Positions 12,555 to 24,480 of a DNA stretch of 64,000 nucleotides are shown one piece after another. The position numbers were made by a program, and so were the translations under genes. Position 1 is the stretch's first letter; every line of letters begins with the position of its first letter. The notes below the pieces were generated by a model. The model was given only the letters and a program-made list of their open reading frames with translations, was not told where the DNA came from and searched no databases. The stretch comes from Combretum micranthum (taxonomy: Eukaryota > Streptophyta > Magnoliopsida > Myrtales > Combretaceae): the NCBI GenBank assembly GCA_024138025.1, contig JAMXBD010003416.1, forward strand, positions 57,058 through 121,057, read 5' to 3'.

Positions 12555-14204
12555 TGTTCTTCTAAATGAAATAAATAAATTCTAATGTAAATAAGTTCTG
12601 CATAAAAAAAAAAAAAAAAGAAGAGTTTTTTATATTAGAAATTTAATTTTTAAATTTCTTTGTACAATTTATTTATAGTAGTGAATATAGAAAGTAAGGC
12701 AATCTTTCATATTAAATAAAACCATATATATTACTTATAATGCCAAATGAATTTGTTATTAGGTATAGGATACCTGATTGTTCCAAGGTAAAACTAGGTA
12801 AATGCTCGACTAAAAGATTTAGTATTTTATACCTACAAGACAAGATAAGGGTAGGGTTTTATAATCTATCTATTCTATAACTATTCACTCCTAGTGTATT
12901 TACTATTTAGCAATTATATGATATAAGAATAATGTTATATTTGAAATATATCCATGCAATTATTCGGTCTCATAAATGATGTAAGCAAACCAACTTTTTA
13001 TACCGATATTTATCTTATAAATGCCCTATATCATATATTTTCTCAAGCTGTAATCATTACGAGCTTAAAATAATTTTTATACGGATATAGGTTAATGGGT
13101 GTCATCAACGGTTCAGAGACCTAAAACCATATAAATCATAAACAGGTTCCTGCCAAGATATTTACACCTAAATCTCGAATCCATGTAATTGGGTTATGTT
13201 AAGAATTGACAGGACTTCTGTAATTAGACTTTTGCGTTTATGAGTCCGTTTTAAGTTTCCTTGAATAATTTGACATGGAGCGAATAGAAAAGCATTTTCT
13301 AAGTAGTAGGCAAAGAGAAGGATCAGGGCAGCCTCTTTCCATGAATTTCATGTGTAAACATGTCTAACTTTTGTAAAATACAATTGATATGTCCATTCGA
13401 GGTGGAAATTTGATACAAATATAGAGTAAACAGCAAGAATAAGATCGTTTTCTTTTTTTGAATTATATCTGGCGGTGTCTAGTTTGGAGACGTGAAACAA
13501 CACGCCAATATATGATGCCTAGCTTGGTTCGTCATCAAGGAGGTATTTATGAGAGGAAAAAATAAATAAAAAAAATTTATTTAAAAAAAGGAGAAGAAAA
13601 TATTACATAATATATGGGTAACATTGAACATATAAGGTACTTTAAAATTGTTATATTCATATTTGCACATATTACATATATCAAAATTTTATTTATATTT
13701 GCTCATCCAGTATTATAACATGTAATATCCATTACTTAATAAATCATTTTTCTCTTTTTCTACCTCAATTTCTCAATTTTTAATGATTTATCGTTTAGAA
13801 ATGGGAATCAATCATTACCTGTCACTAAAACTCACAGTCCCATACTTTTATATATTTTTATTACCTCAACTTTTATCTTGTTGCTTCTACCACTACTTGA
13901 TGTTGGGTTTTCAGTAGCAATATGAAAGCAGAATTTTTTTAAATTTCTGGTTTAACTTCCGAAAGTCTCATCAGGTGCATGAGAGACATGATCCCACCTG
14001 AGTCACAAATATAAGATTTGAAATGATTAACATAGGCTTTTGGCACTTGCATTCTAAACGGAATCAATGTGATTCACCAAGAAGAATATTGACCTTAACA
14101 CAAGCGACGGCAGCCCAACCTGGACTAAGAAGACATATCAGTTGAACCACCACGCAACCCGGATGCATCCTCTATGCAATTAACATATCACAAAACCACT
14201 TATT
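11937..14204. other. Intergenic DNA with simple repeats
   Basis: Holds a T-run (11971-11982), an A-run (12604-12619) and the dinucleotide repeat listed separately. The stretch around 12000 (GATTTGAACCTAGTACTCTC) resembles sequence common in plant retroelement remnants. No gene recognised. Confidence 0.35.
12521..12554. repeat. Compound (AC)n(AT)n microsatellite
   Basis: An uninterrupted AC run passes directly into an AT run. Confidence 0.95.
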
Positions 14205-14612
14205 TACATTCGGTACGCAAAAATCGTCCAAAATAAAATGGATTGGAATCAAATAAATGAAATGGAATTAATAAGGGAATGATAAATTCATTTCTTTATT
14301 TGGATATGAACATGAAATGGAATGGAAATGAATTAGTTTAGATCAAAATTTACCAAAAAAAACCCTTTATAAAAAATAAGATAATAAATACATATAAGAT
14401 GAAAAGGTAAATTAAATAAAAATTTTTAATGGAGGGGGAAAGAAATCACGATTCCACCTTTTCAAAGTTGAGATAAAATTCCACTTTAAAGCTAGAATCG
14501 TCAATTCTAAGAAATCGCAATTCTAGCTTTTCATAATGCTTCCAAACATAGAAAAAAGAATGAAAACCAGAATCACGATTCTATTTTAGTATATTCCTGC
14601 ATACCAAACATG
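14205..14612. mobile_element. Probable PIF/Harbinger-like MITE
   Basis: The left end CATTCGGTACGCA and the reverse complement of the right end (CATGTTTGGTATGCA) are similar. The interior is made of GGAATGGAAT-like and AATCACGATTC-like words typical of plant Tourist/PIF MITEs. The exact ends and the target duplication are not resolved. Confidence 0.4.
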
Positions 14613-14756
14613 CCATTATATGATTTAGAATATAGTTGCATCCAAAACAAACCCTTCATGTTACCAAGGCAACTAGACTAAATACCATACCTTAAGTCTT
14701 GCCACATCCAAACTCAAAGGTATGGATAATGAAATATCCTATAAAACAAATTAGAT

Positions 14757-14930
14757 TAATGTCACGAATGATATCTAAACTTTGACAAAATATGCAGTAA
14801 GCGCTTGAACTTTGAAATTAATTAATTTAATACCTAAAAAGACTTTTTGTGCACACTAGTAGTACTTTCGTTAAGTTCTTTCAGGTAATAAATTAACAAT
14901 TTTCAAAATTTTTGAACTAATCCAGGTACT
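14757..14930. repeat. Partial foldback MITE (same family as the 21-22 kb cluster)
   Basis: Starts TAATGTCACGAATGATATC and continues with the CAAAATATGCAGTAAG, TTGAACTTTGAAATTAA and TACCTAAAAAGACTTTTTG words seen in the complete copies. The second half is missing or diverged. Confidence 0.65.
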
Positions 14931-15479
14931 AATCATAAGAAATTAAAATCAAATGAAGGCAATAGAAGCAAATTGAAGTCACGTACGGATTTAAATGGCT
15001 AAAATTTTCCAAATTCCCATATTAAGTCCAAACCGAAAACCTGAATTTAGAAAATTCAAAAACAATGTAAATCTCAAAATAAAATAAATTAGAATTTAAT
15101 AATAGTTCATTAAATGAAAGGTTTTATAAGAAAAATCAAAACAATGTAGTTAGAAGCTTTAATTTTGCAAAATTATGATTTTATCCCAAACCAAGAACTT
15201 ACATAAATTAGAAAATTCAAAATTTAGTTATTGTAAAGTAAATTAGACTTGTTTGAGATATTTAAATCATTATTAGCCTAAAAAGTTAATTAAAAACCTT
15301 AAACTATTAAAAAGCTAACTGAAGTTCTTACACGCATAAGATTTAGACACATAAGATTATGCCACATGGTAAAATACTAAATGGAGATTTTTTTTTTTCC
15401 CTTGTTTAAAACCCTAATTTTACCATTCTGCCTTTCCTATATAAGTATTCTCTTCTTTTCTGCCTCCTTTCTTTTTAGA
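14931..15479. other. AT-rich spacer with a TATA-like motif
   Basis: TATATAAG at 15438-15445 (+) precedes a pyrimidine-rich stretch, as in an LTR promoter, but no transcript or gene could be assigned. Confidence 0.3.
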
Positions 15480-16907
15480 AAACCCTCCAAAACCTAAGGT
15501 AAGTGTCGAGCCTGGTTTTCGATTTCCTTTAATCCGATTTGTACTAAACCTTAACCCATCCAATACGAATCATCGACTATGAATTAAAGCAAATTTTGAA
15601 TTTTTAAAGTATTTTGGAGTCGCCACTCGACTAAAGTCGAGAGAAAAAATAAACCAAAACCAATGGGTAGGTTGATTTTGATTTTGGTTTTGCTACTGAT
15701 CTACGAAAAAAATCGTTTTTGAAAACGAAAACCAGAAATTAACTTGAGTTCGGGGGCTAACCTATTAAAACCTAAACGGTTACCACTTTAACTTTCCAAA
15801 TTTAAATTGCTTTCTTTTAAACCCTAATTTCAAAATCTAAACCATTTACCAGGATTTAATTAACTAAACATATGTATAATATACACAAAAATACTAATTA
15901 AATTCCATCAATAATCATATATAATCTAAAAACTCGAAATATTCAAATCTTATCAAATTCTATTAATATTCATATATTCTAAATTAAATAAATCAAATAA
16001 ATTCACAAAATTTTTTTTTTATATATTTTAAGTTGCCCATTTAGGTACCTACGTATCCGCTAATCGGGATCAGACCACACATAGTTCTTTTAGAAAAATT
16101 TAATTTGTTGGTTAATTTTAGAATTTTTCGAAATCTTTTCGCTTTAAGTTTATCAGATTTTATTAATTTTATCAAAATTAATTGTTTTCGATATGGATCC
16201 TAAATCTATTAATTTTAGGTTTTTTTTTATAAAAATTGGACTTTTCTATGTGACAAAGAATTTTTGAATAATAAACTATAACAATCATATCAAAACAAGC
16301 ATATCAATTCATCATTCATATCAAGAATACGGTATAAACGCTAACGATATGAGTTCATGTAATTGTATCCATTAACATAATAACAATATTATAAATAAAA
16401 AAAATCAATTTGTAGCATGACATCTAGATACGTAACGACGAAATCAAATATTCACAAAGTTCGAAACTTTCAAAAATCATGGTATAATGAAATATTATAA
16501 ATCAATTACAAATTTTACTCAAATCAAGACTTTCATATTTGTATCATTAAAGCAAGATCATCAATTGGACAAAATCATAAAATTCAATTTTTATCACAAG
16601 ACAAGATTATCACCACATTAATGATAGAACATTAAAAAAAACTATATCATGGCAAAAAAAAAAAAAAAAAACCTTAAATTGCAATTCAATATATATTTTT
16701 TAGAACAAGTTTATGATACAATTTCATTTATTGACGATGAAAAAAGAAAAAAATTAATATGACTATACTAGCATGAATAAGGCTTTTACATATTTTACCT
16801 ATTTTAGATTTTCAAAAATAACACATTCTTAACAAATTTTGAAAATATAATAATATACTAATTATTTTCATTTTGCTTATTTTTAATTTCCTATTTTTTT
16901 AATATCA

Positions 16908-16940
<33 letters not shown>

Positions 16941-17760
16941 AAGAAGAAAACGAATTAAGAATAGGAGACATACCTGGGAGCAGAGGGACGTGCGCGTGAG
17001 GAAGTTAGAATTCTGGACGGATGCGCACGTGAAACAACCGCGAAGGGTTGGACCTTCAACGACGCAGGGGGAGAAATCGGCTGGAATGAATCAAGTACGT
17101 GCGCGTTTGGAAGGGCGAACGGTCACGGCGGGCTCCAACGGGAGGAGTTCGGATCATCGTTGATCGGCGCTGCAATCAAGGGATGGTCGGACGGTGGTCA
17201 ACGGCAACAACTCCGGGAATAGAAGCGGAGTTCGTGATTACTCCGACGACAATCGTTTAGCGTTTTTCGACAGCAATCAACATATGGGAATGGAAATTCT
17301 CGACTTCCTAAATATCAAATACTTTTTTTATTTTTCTTTTCTTTGCTTTTTGTGTGTTCTGTTTTCGTTTTTTTTTTCTATTTATAGAGCTAGGGTTTTA
17401 TGTTTTATTTTGATTTTAATTTGACAAAATCGGACTAAAACGGTTGTAAATTGCGATTAGCTGTCATGAACGTTATAATGTTAACGTTCAAGCACGTTGT
17501 GAGCGCAAAAAAATGGATTTTTGAGCTTTTTTCGGAAGTGTAAAAACGAATTTTTTTCAAATTTCAAGTCCGGATTTGAAATAGTTATGGTTTATGAAAA
17601 TATGCAGCTTATATATCAAAATGAAGTACTCCGTGTCTAGTTTCAAAATACGTATTTGTTTTGTAAAAACGGGTTTGAAAACGGGTCAAAAATGGACTTG
17701 AAAACACCCCATCGGGCGGCCGGAAGTAGGAGATGATGAACAGTAAATTTTTTTTTTTAC
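15480..17760 (-). mobile_element. Probable Ty3/gypsy (Tat/Ogre-like) LTR region
   Basis: The segment GGAGTCGCCACTCGACTAA (15615) followed by GAGTTCGGGGGCTAACC, and GGTACCTACGTATCCGCTAA with ATCGGGATCAGACC near 16050, are words that recur in LTRs of Tat/Ogre-type gypsy elements. On the minus strand a TATA box (CTATAAATAG, 17378-17387) precedes a GC-rich leader (17290 down to 16960) that ends near a GGTATGT splice-donor-like site. Element boundaries, target duplication and protein genes were not found, so the orientation is inferred from the TATA box alone. Confidence 0.4.
16909..16939. repeat. (TTA)n microsatellite
   Basis: About ten uninterrupted trinucleotide units. Confidence 0.95.
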
Positions 17761-18599
17761 AATTTTTGAAATTATATTATACTATACTAATTATCCAATT
17801 ACATCCATTATATTTATTTCTATTAAATTGATTTATTTTTCTAATTTTCATTCTTAGTTTTAACATTTATAATTTGTAAAAATTCAATTAATTTAATTAT
17901 GTGTATATAAGATTAGTACTTATTTTGACAAAAATAAATGTCAAAATGAGGTGTAAGGTTCTTTAAAACTCTAACTCCTTCTTAGTGGTAAATAAATGGG
18001 ACTAGCAAAAGTGTAGTACTAATTATCTAATATAGTGCCTTTACATGAGGAAAATAGAGAGGATGAAGTAGTATTAGAAGAAGAACCATCACAACAAAAT
18101 TCATGTCAAAATAAGCATGAGATTTTGAGATTTGTAATGTGAGTATTTTAGTATTTTAAGCATAAATACTAACTTGGATGAGTTAATATAGGTTTGAGGT
18201 GTCAAGAAATCAAGTTTTGAGCAATTTTGAAGTCTTAAATCCCCCTCCTAGCTGATGTAAGTGAAAACTACCATTTGGAATAAGGTAAGACATCAAAACA
18301 AACTTATTTTCATGAGATTTTGATGGGTTTGGAGTTGAGTCTATAATGGTAGTGTTAAATGGTGTTTTAGGTTTGACTTAAAGGTTAGGTTTTGTTAGAA
18401 TGAGTTGTGAGGGATGAATTTTGGTATAGTTGATGTTAGAGTTGTAAAGTGGTGGATTCATGCTTAGCTATTTTGAGAAACTTATAATTAGACATGTTTT
18501 CAAGAGATGGTGAGTCACAATAAATGAAAATTACATTCAAGTATGATCTTTTAGCTCTTTTGAAAGCCCCTAAAAATCATTTAAAAGCATTTTTCATCA
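17761..18599. other. AT-rich DNA, possibly the 5' part of a gypsy LTR
   Basis: No coding signal. Lies directly upstream of the internally repeated LTR-like segment at 18.6 kb and may be its U3 part, but no boundary was seen. Confidence 0.3.
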
Positions 18600-20200
18600 A
18601 AAAACCGAGTTTAAGCTCAAAAAAGTGAAAACCTCGAAGAACACAAACAAAACATAAGGTCCTGTATCATCCCGTGTTCCTCTTTAATCTTAAAAATGTC
18701 AAAGAAATCGAGTTTCTCAAAAGAATACGACTGATACATGGGGGTAGTGTATCTACCGGTGTTCCTGTTTAACTTCAAAACTCAAAAAATCAAGTTTTTC
18801 AGAGGAACACAGCCAAGAACACAGGGTAACGTATCTGCCCATGTACCTCTCCAATCTGAAAACTTAATTAATCTTAGAAGAGTACGGGGGAAATACTTGT
18901 GCTTGTGTAGCTCCTAGTGTACTTTTTCAGCCCCCTCATAACTTCATTAATTCTCACTCAAATTGCATGAAACTTGACCTAGTTCTTCCTTTAACCTAAA
19001 GTAACCTTTCAAGACCTTCAAAACACAAATTTAGCACAAACTAATGCCACATTCATGAAGTAAATCATCTAAACACTTAAGTCCGAAAATACCTTACATA
19101 AATTAAAGTAATTTAAACTTAAAAAACTAGAATAAGATATTAAGGACTATACGAGATTAGTGGACTTTACGAATCTATTGTTGAAAGATCAAGAATGGAG
19201 ACCCACAAAAGTATAGCCCACTAAGGATTGGTTAACCAAAGGCCCCAAACTAAACTTAAGCCACGTAATTAACTAGGTAACTTGGCTAAATGAAACAAAT
19301 GGCCCTTTCAAAATTATCTTTGAGTAGATATGGTTAAACTAAAGTGGCCTATATGTAACAAACAACATAAATGAAATAAAGGTAGTAAATCCTGAAGTAA
19401 TTTCCAACTTCAATTTATGAACAATTTATGAACATCAAGCCTCACAAGGGGATTTGAAAATTCTAGCCAATTACAGATATGCAGTAACTGCGTGTCACTT
19501 GGTAGGTTAATATTAATAACTGGGCAAAAAATTTAAACTTGGCCTAATCAAGTATTGGTTGTTGCTTGAATGCTTACTTCAGGAGTGGTACCCTCAAACT
19601 AGGCTGCAAGCCCGATTGCAACTTTAGGATGGTGTGGTAGTTTAGGTGCTTAGAAGAATGCGTGGTTGGGTACAACGGATAGTCGATAAGGAAATTTCGA
19701 AGATCAGGTGGCTGATTAGGAGCAGATATGAAGTTGTGACAAGTTATATAATATTATCAAACCATACATAAAGCATTATAATAGACCATGCTCGTTGGTA
19801 GCAGCCTGTGAGGAGATGACCCAAACAATATTATTTCCTTTTTTTCTTTATGGTAAATTATAGGGACTAACCAAACTTCCCCTCTTCGATGCATGATCTG
19901 CTAAGGGAATCCTACTCCTTTATTTGGTAAGAGTCATAAGTACTCTTATGCATATTGGTATTTTTGGAACATTGGGGATACCTTGTGTATGGACTTTAAA
20001 TTAAATATCCTAAACCGTAGTTGCTACATTAGATATAAGCATATGACATGCTTGTGTGTGCTTGTGTTTATAGTACTAGGCTTCGTAGCTCATTCTTTGA
20101 CATTTCAGGTTCCATTAGAGGTACAATGGGGACGAATGCAGCGTAGGATGACCCAATTAAATAGTGATGTGCAAAATGTGAGTATTACGAGTTTTCCATA
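18600..20200 (+). mobile_element. Gypsy LTR family A, copy 1 (diverged)
   Basis: From 18612 to about 18870 three degenerate units repeat the pattern GAACACAG..GTAACGTATCTGCCC..GTTCCTCTTTAAT. The core at 19478-20140 then matches the other family copies in order: ATGCAGTAAC, GGTAGTTTAGGTGCTTAG, GGATAGTCGAT, and a TACTAGGCTTC..GCTCATTC segment. No TG..CA ends or target duplication could be fixed. Non-coding. Confidence 0.5.
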
Positions 20201-20576
20201 AAAGAATTTTGTTGTAATCTTATTTTATTTTATTATGAACTTGGATGACTGTAATTAATCATTTAGCAAATACATTTGCTTCTATTTTCTTATGGACCTT
20301 CAAGTCCAAAAGTTTTCTAATTGAAGTGCACTCACTCGATGGGCCATGTGGGTGATGTTTATAAATAATTATTTAGAGAAATTTATTTTCCAAACAATTC
20401 TAATATTATATGTTTGATAAACCAGAATAATTGACAAATAAATAGCACTCTACCGAAATTTTTATATAAATTAATAACGATTTCTCAAATTAAGACTTAA
20501 TTAGAAACCCACCCAATAATGGAATGCCTTGCACATATTGCTTAGAGGCGATAAGTGCAGCGTAACTATCGAGAGG

Positions 20577-20705
20577 CATATTACAGTTTTTTATGTACCA
20601 AATTGATTGACTTCAAAGTTCAAATACTAAATTAATCAAGTTCACATTATAGTTATCTAATTACGTATTTTGTTAAAATCCTTCATTTGTGTTATTGTCC
20701 CAAAT
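20577..20705. repeat. Partial foldback MITE
   Basis: The 3' half of the family: GTACCAAATTGATTGACTTC, TAATTACGTATTTTGTTAAA and an end resembling TTGTGTTATTGTCCC. Confidence 0.6.
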
Positions 20706-21000
20706 AAATTCAACATTGCAACAAAATAAGTAATTTGCACCATTCTTCTTATTCTATACATTCAAAAAATTTTTTTTTTTTTTTCTTTTACCCTCTTCAT
20801 AAACCGAATATGAATAAACCTAACCTCCTTGATCTCTCTCTAACTCTTCTAGACCAGCAAACCCAAACCTCATAGCATCATTACTGCTTTTTCTCTAACC
20901 AATTTAAGGTAAATCTAATCTCTTCTATTTTATGATTTCAATCTACTTTACCAATTTTGAAAAAAAAAATTGATAAGACTAAAAATCAATATAAACTTTT

Positions 21001-21295
21001 GGGGTTAATGTCACGAATGGTACCCAAACTTTAATAAAATATACAAGTAAGTGCTTGACCTTTAAAATTTATCAATTTAGTATCTAAAATTTGAAATTGA
21101 TCAATTTAATGCCTAAAAGATTTTTTCGTACACGCCAACAATACCTCCATAATTTTGATTAGTGTACACGAAATATATTTTTAGGTAGTAAATTGATCAT
21201 TTTCAAAATTCAGATACTAAATTAATCAATTTTTAACATTAAAGTATCTAACTGTATATTTTGTCAACGTTCAAATATCATTCACGATATTTACC
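21001..21295. mobile_element. Foldback MITE, copy A
   Basis: Begins GGGGTTAATGTCACGAATGG and ends CATTCACGATATTTACCC, long imperfect terminal inverted repeats. Internal words (GATCAATTTAATGCCTAAAA and the inverted TACTAAATTGATCA) mirror each other, so the whole element can fold back on itself. No protein is encoded. Confidence 0.8.
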
Positions 21296-21427
21296 CACAT
21301 TTTTATGTATTTGATAAGAAGAATGCTATTTAGTCAAAGACTAAAGAAGAAAGAATCTACACAAATGATAAGCAAGATTTTGAATACATACGATAAAGGT
21401 ATCATCAAGGTTTATTAATATATATTA

Positions 21428-21783
21428 GGGATAATATCACAAATGGTATTTGAATTTTAACAAAATATGTAATTCGGTATATAAACTTGAAAATGATCAA
21501 TTTGGTATCTGAACTTTGAAATTGATCAAATTAGTACCTAAAAGGCTTTGAAATTAACAATTTAGTACCTAAAAAAACTTGATGGAGGTATTATTAGTGT
21601 GCACAAAAAGTTCTTTTATGTACTAAATTTGTCAATTTCAAAGTTAGGTATCAAATTGATCAATTTTTTTGTATACTAAATTTGTCAATTTCAAAGTTTA
21701 TGTATCAAACTAATTAATTTCAAACTTCATATACCTAATTGTATATTTTATTAAAGTTCAAGTGACATTTGTGATATTAACCT
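21428..21783. mobile_element. Foldback MITE, copy B
   Basis: Begins GGGATAATATCACAAATGG and ends GACATTTGTGATATTAACC. Same inverted structure as copy A, with an extra internal repeat of the TACTAAATTTGTCAATTTC word. Confidence 0.8.
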
Positions 21784-21997
21784 TATTTACAAAGTGCATT
21801 TTGGTCGAAGGACAAGAATCTTAGGATGATGTGTTGAATCTCCTGATTTAGAGTTTTCTACCTCTTAATGTTGAGGTTAATTCCTTTTTGTAAGAAATAT
21901 TTATAGTCGCCATCCTTTTAAACCATCCATGGTTTTAGTTTCAATTAAAGATATCGAATTCAACTTTGCAATCTAATCATAATATAATATATATATA

Positions 21998-22303
21998 GGG
22001 ATAATGTCATAAATATATGGTACCTAAACTTTGCTAAAATATATAATTAGATATCTAAACATTAAAAGTGATCAATTTAATACCTGGACTTTGAAATTGA
22101 TCAATTAGTAGTCTAAAAACTTTGAAATTGATCAATTTAATACCTAAAATATGAATGTATTGCTAGCTTGCACCAAAAGTTCTTTAAGGTATTAAATTTA
22201 TCAATTTTAAAGTTTGAATACTAAATTGATCAATTTTAAGATTTAGTTACCTTACCTAATTATATATTTTGTTAAAGCTTAGGTGTCATTTATGATATTA
22301 ACC
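21998..22303. mobile_element. Foldback MITE, copy C
   Basis: Begins GGGATAATGTCATAAAT and ends GTCATTTATGATATTAACCC. It is flanked on both sides by (TA)n tracts (about 21981-21996 and 22304-22330), so insertion at TA-rich DNA is likely. Confidence 0.8.
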
Positions 22304-22954
22304 CATATATATATATATATATATATATAGATTGGATCTTTGTACATGAAAGTTAAGATAATTTGAAGTTTGACATAATATTGGTTGGATATTTAAACCA
22401 AAATTATGAAATTTAAATTTAAAAAATGATTTCACATTCATACACACTCTAAAACATACCTAATTAGCTCAATTGGGTTCTAAAGAACATACATAGTTAA
22501 CCTAGTTAGAATTCAGTCAATTGCCTCCAATTGCCTAGTTGACCATTTGGTCAACCACCAATTGATCACTTGACCAAATATTTTGATTCAATTATATAAG
22601 GTCTTGGAATCTTAGAACTAAACATTATATGATACATTGAAATCTTTAAATTCGATGTTAACCTTCTGATTCAATGTTATATGGGATTTTGAAGTCTATG
22701 TTCAACTTTATGTGATATTAGGATTTGTGGACACAACTTAATATTGAAATGAGATTTTTAAAGTAAAATAAAATATTTTTATGAACCATGTGTTTTGTAA
22801 AAATTGAAAGGTTTTGTTGTGTAATGGTTATTTCATTCAATGTTATGGTTGATGCACTAGCATATCTATTTAAGCTAGTGTCTAATGTGACATGTCTTGG
22901 TTCTAAACTCAAGCATGTCTAGTATCTAACCATGTATAATGCTAGAGTATCATA
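22304..22954. other. (TA)n tract and AT-rich spacer
   Basis: A TA dinucleotide run at 22304-22330 follows the MITE. The rest shows no gene or element; the minus frame at 22718-22912 has no recognised relative. Confidence 0.4.
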
Positions 22955-24480
22955 TGTAAGGTTGTTGGAAAGATAGTATTCATATGACTGCTTGTTTAAA
23001 CTTGCTTTAATACAAAACTTCACAAAAACTACTCACTTGGAGTAGATTGACTTTACATTTATAGATACATCATTAATACCCATTAGCACTTCCTTTTACT
23101 ACAAAACATAGATATTTAATAAGCATATAGGAAAGAGTGAAATACTTTATGTTACAAAGCATAAACTTATACATAAGCTCTTAACAAAAAGATATACAAT
23201 TCTTTCAAAAACTCTTAACAAGTCTTTTTCAAAAACAATAAAGCCAACAACCTAAGGTCTTGATTCCTATTCATCCCATTTGTCGAGAAACACCTCAAAG
23301 TCCATACCATAACCTAAAGCATCATAAAATTCATCTTTATCAATACCTAGAAAAGAAAAAGTGAGCCGGGGCTCAGTACACATGAAACAAACAAATACAA
23401 AGTGGTGTATATTCCTAAACTAATGCAATGCAACAATTGTTAAATTATTATATAAAATTTAGTATAACAAATCAACATTGAAATATTAAAACTCCAATAA
23501 CAATCCATTGGGAACCTGAGGGTCCTAAGTAACGGCAGCTACACAGGGGTTTGATATAGGCTATCCAAATACCTATATCTCCTATATCTAACTGAAAATG
23601 AAAAGTAGCGTCCTCTAGGGCATATAGTCGTTTCTCATCTTTACTTAACTTAATCTATAATATCGCTTAGTTCAACAGTCTCATAAACGTGAACTAAATC
23701 ATATTTCTTCCTTTTAAGAATAAGCAAATATTATACAAATATCGTTACCTCTTATTGATTACCTACTGAGCCACTTATAAAGCATCATTGCATTATAAGA
23801 TAGGGGTGGCATATGCGCCTAAACTACCATACTAGACTTTAACTAGGATTGCCGCTTCTTAGACCGGATTAAAAGACATAAGCACAATCAATCCAAACAT
23901 TTTAAAATAATATTTGTTTAAAATCGATTTTGAGATGTCTATCATATCAATCAACAATCAAGTTACTGTGTACCTAAACGAACTGATATTCTTGGCAAAG
24001 CGTCAATAGACAAACGTAATTGGGTAAGAGAATCTGTTAAAAGAAATCAATTCATATGAATTTTGATATCAACCACAAATAATTTCTGGATCCTTTATCA
24101 ATTATCAAACTTAAATAGAACTTATATCAAAACACAATTTAGCATTTATACATATATTTATACAATAGATTTCATTATTTTAAATTTTGAAAATAAAAAT
24201 TATTTATTTATATATAAATATATATATATATATTTAAGAAGCATAGGGCAAGTAAATGGCTGTGCTTTTCCTTATGTTTCCCTTATATGAGAAACACGAC
24301 CAGATACAAGTCGTGTGTTTTGTTTGAAAACTCAACTCAAAGAGAAGCATGGCGTGATAGGGTGTGACGTGTTTCAATCATGCTTCTCCTTACGTTGGAA
24401 ACCAATGAGAAACACGACATAACATGACAATCCATGTTTGTCTCGCTTTTTGTTGATATTTTAAGTGTTTCAAATGTCAG
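22955..24480 (-). mobile_element. Gypsy LTR family A, copy 2 (minus orientation)
   Basis: Read on the minus strand, this ends in CCAACAACCTTACA (plus-strand start TGTAAGGTTG at 22955), like the end of copy 3. Its core matches the plus-oriented copies: CTAAACTACCAT (reverse of the TAGTTTAGGCGC segment), GAGATATAGG, and TTACTTAGGACCCTC followed by CCCAATGG (seen here reversed at about 23510-23590). The outer boundary near 24480 is approximate. Short words such as GAGAAACACGAC repeat at 24290-24420. No coding sequence. Confidence 0.55.
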
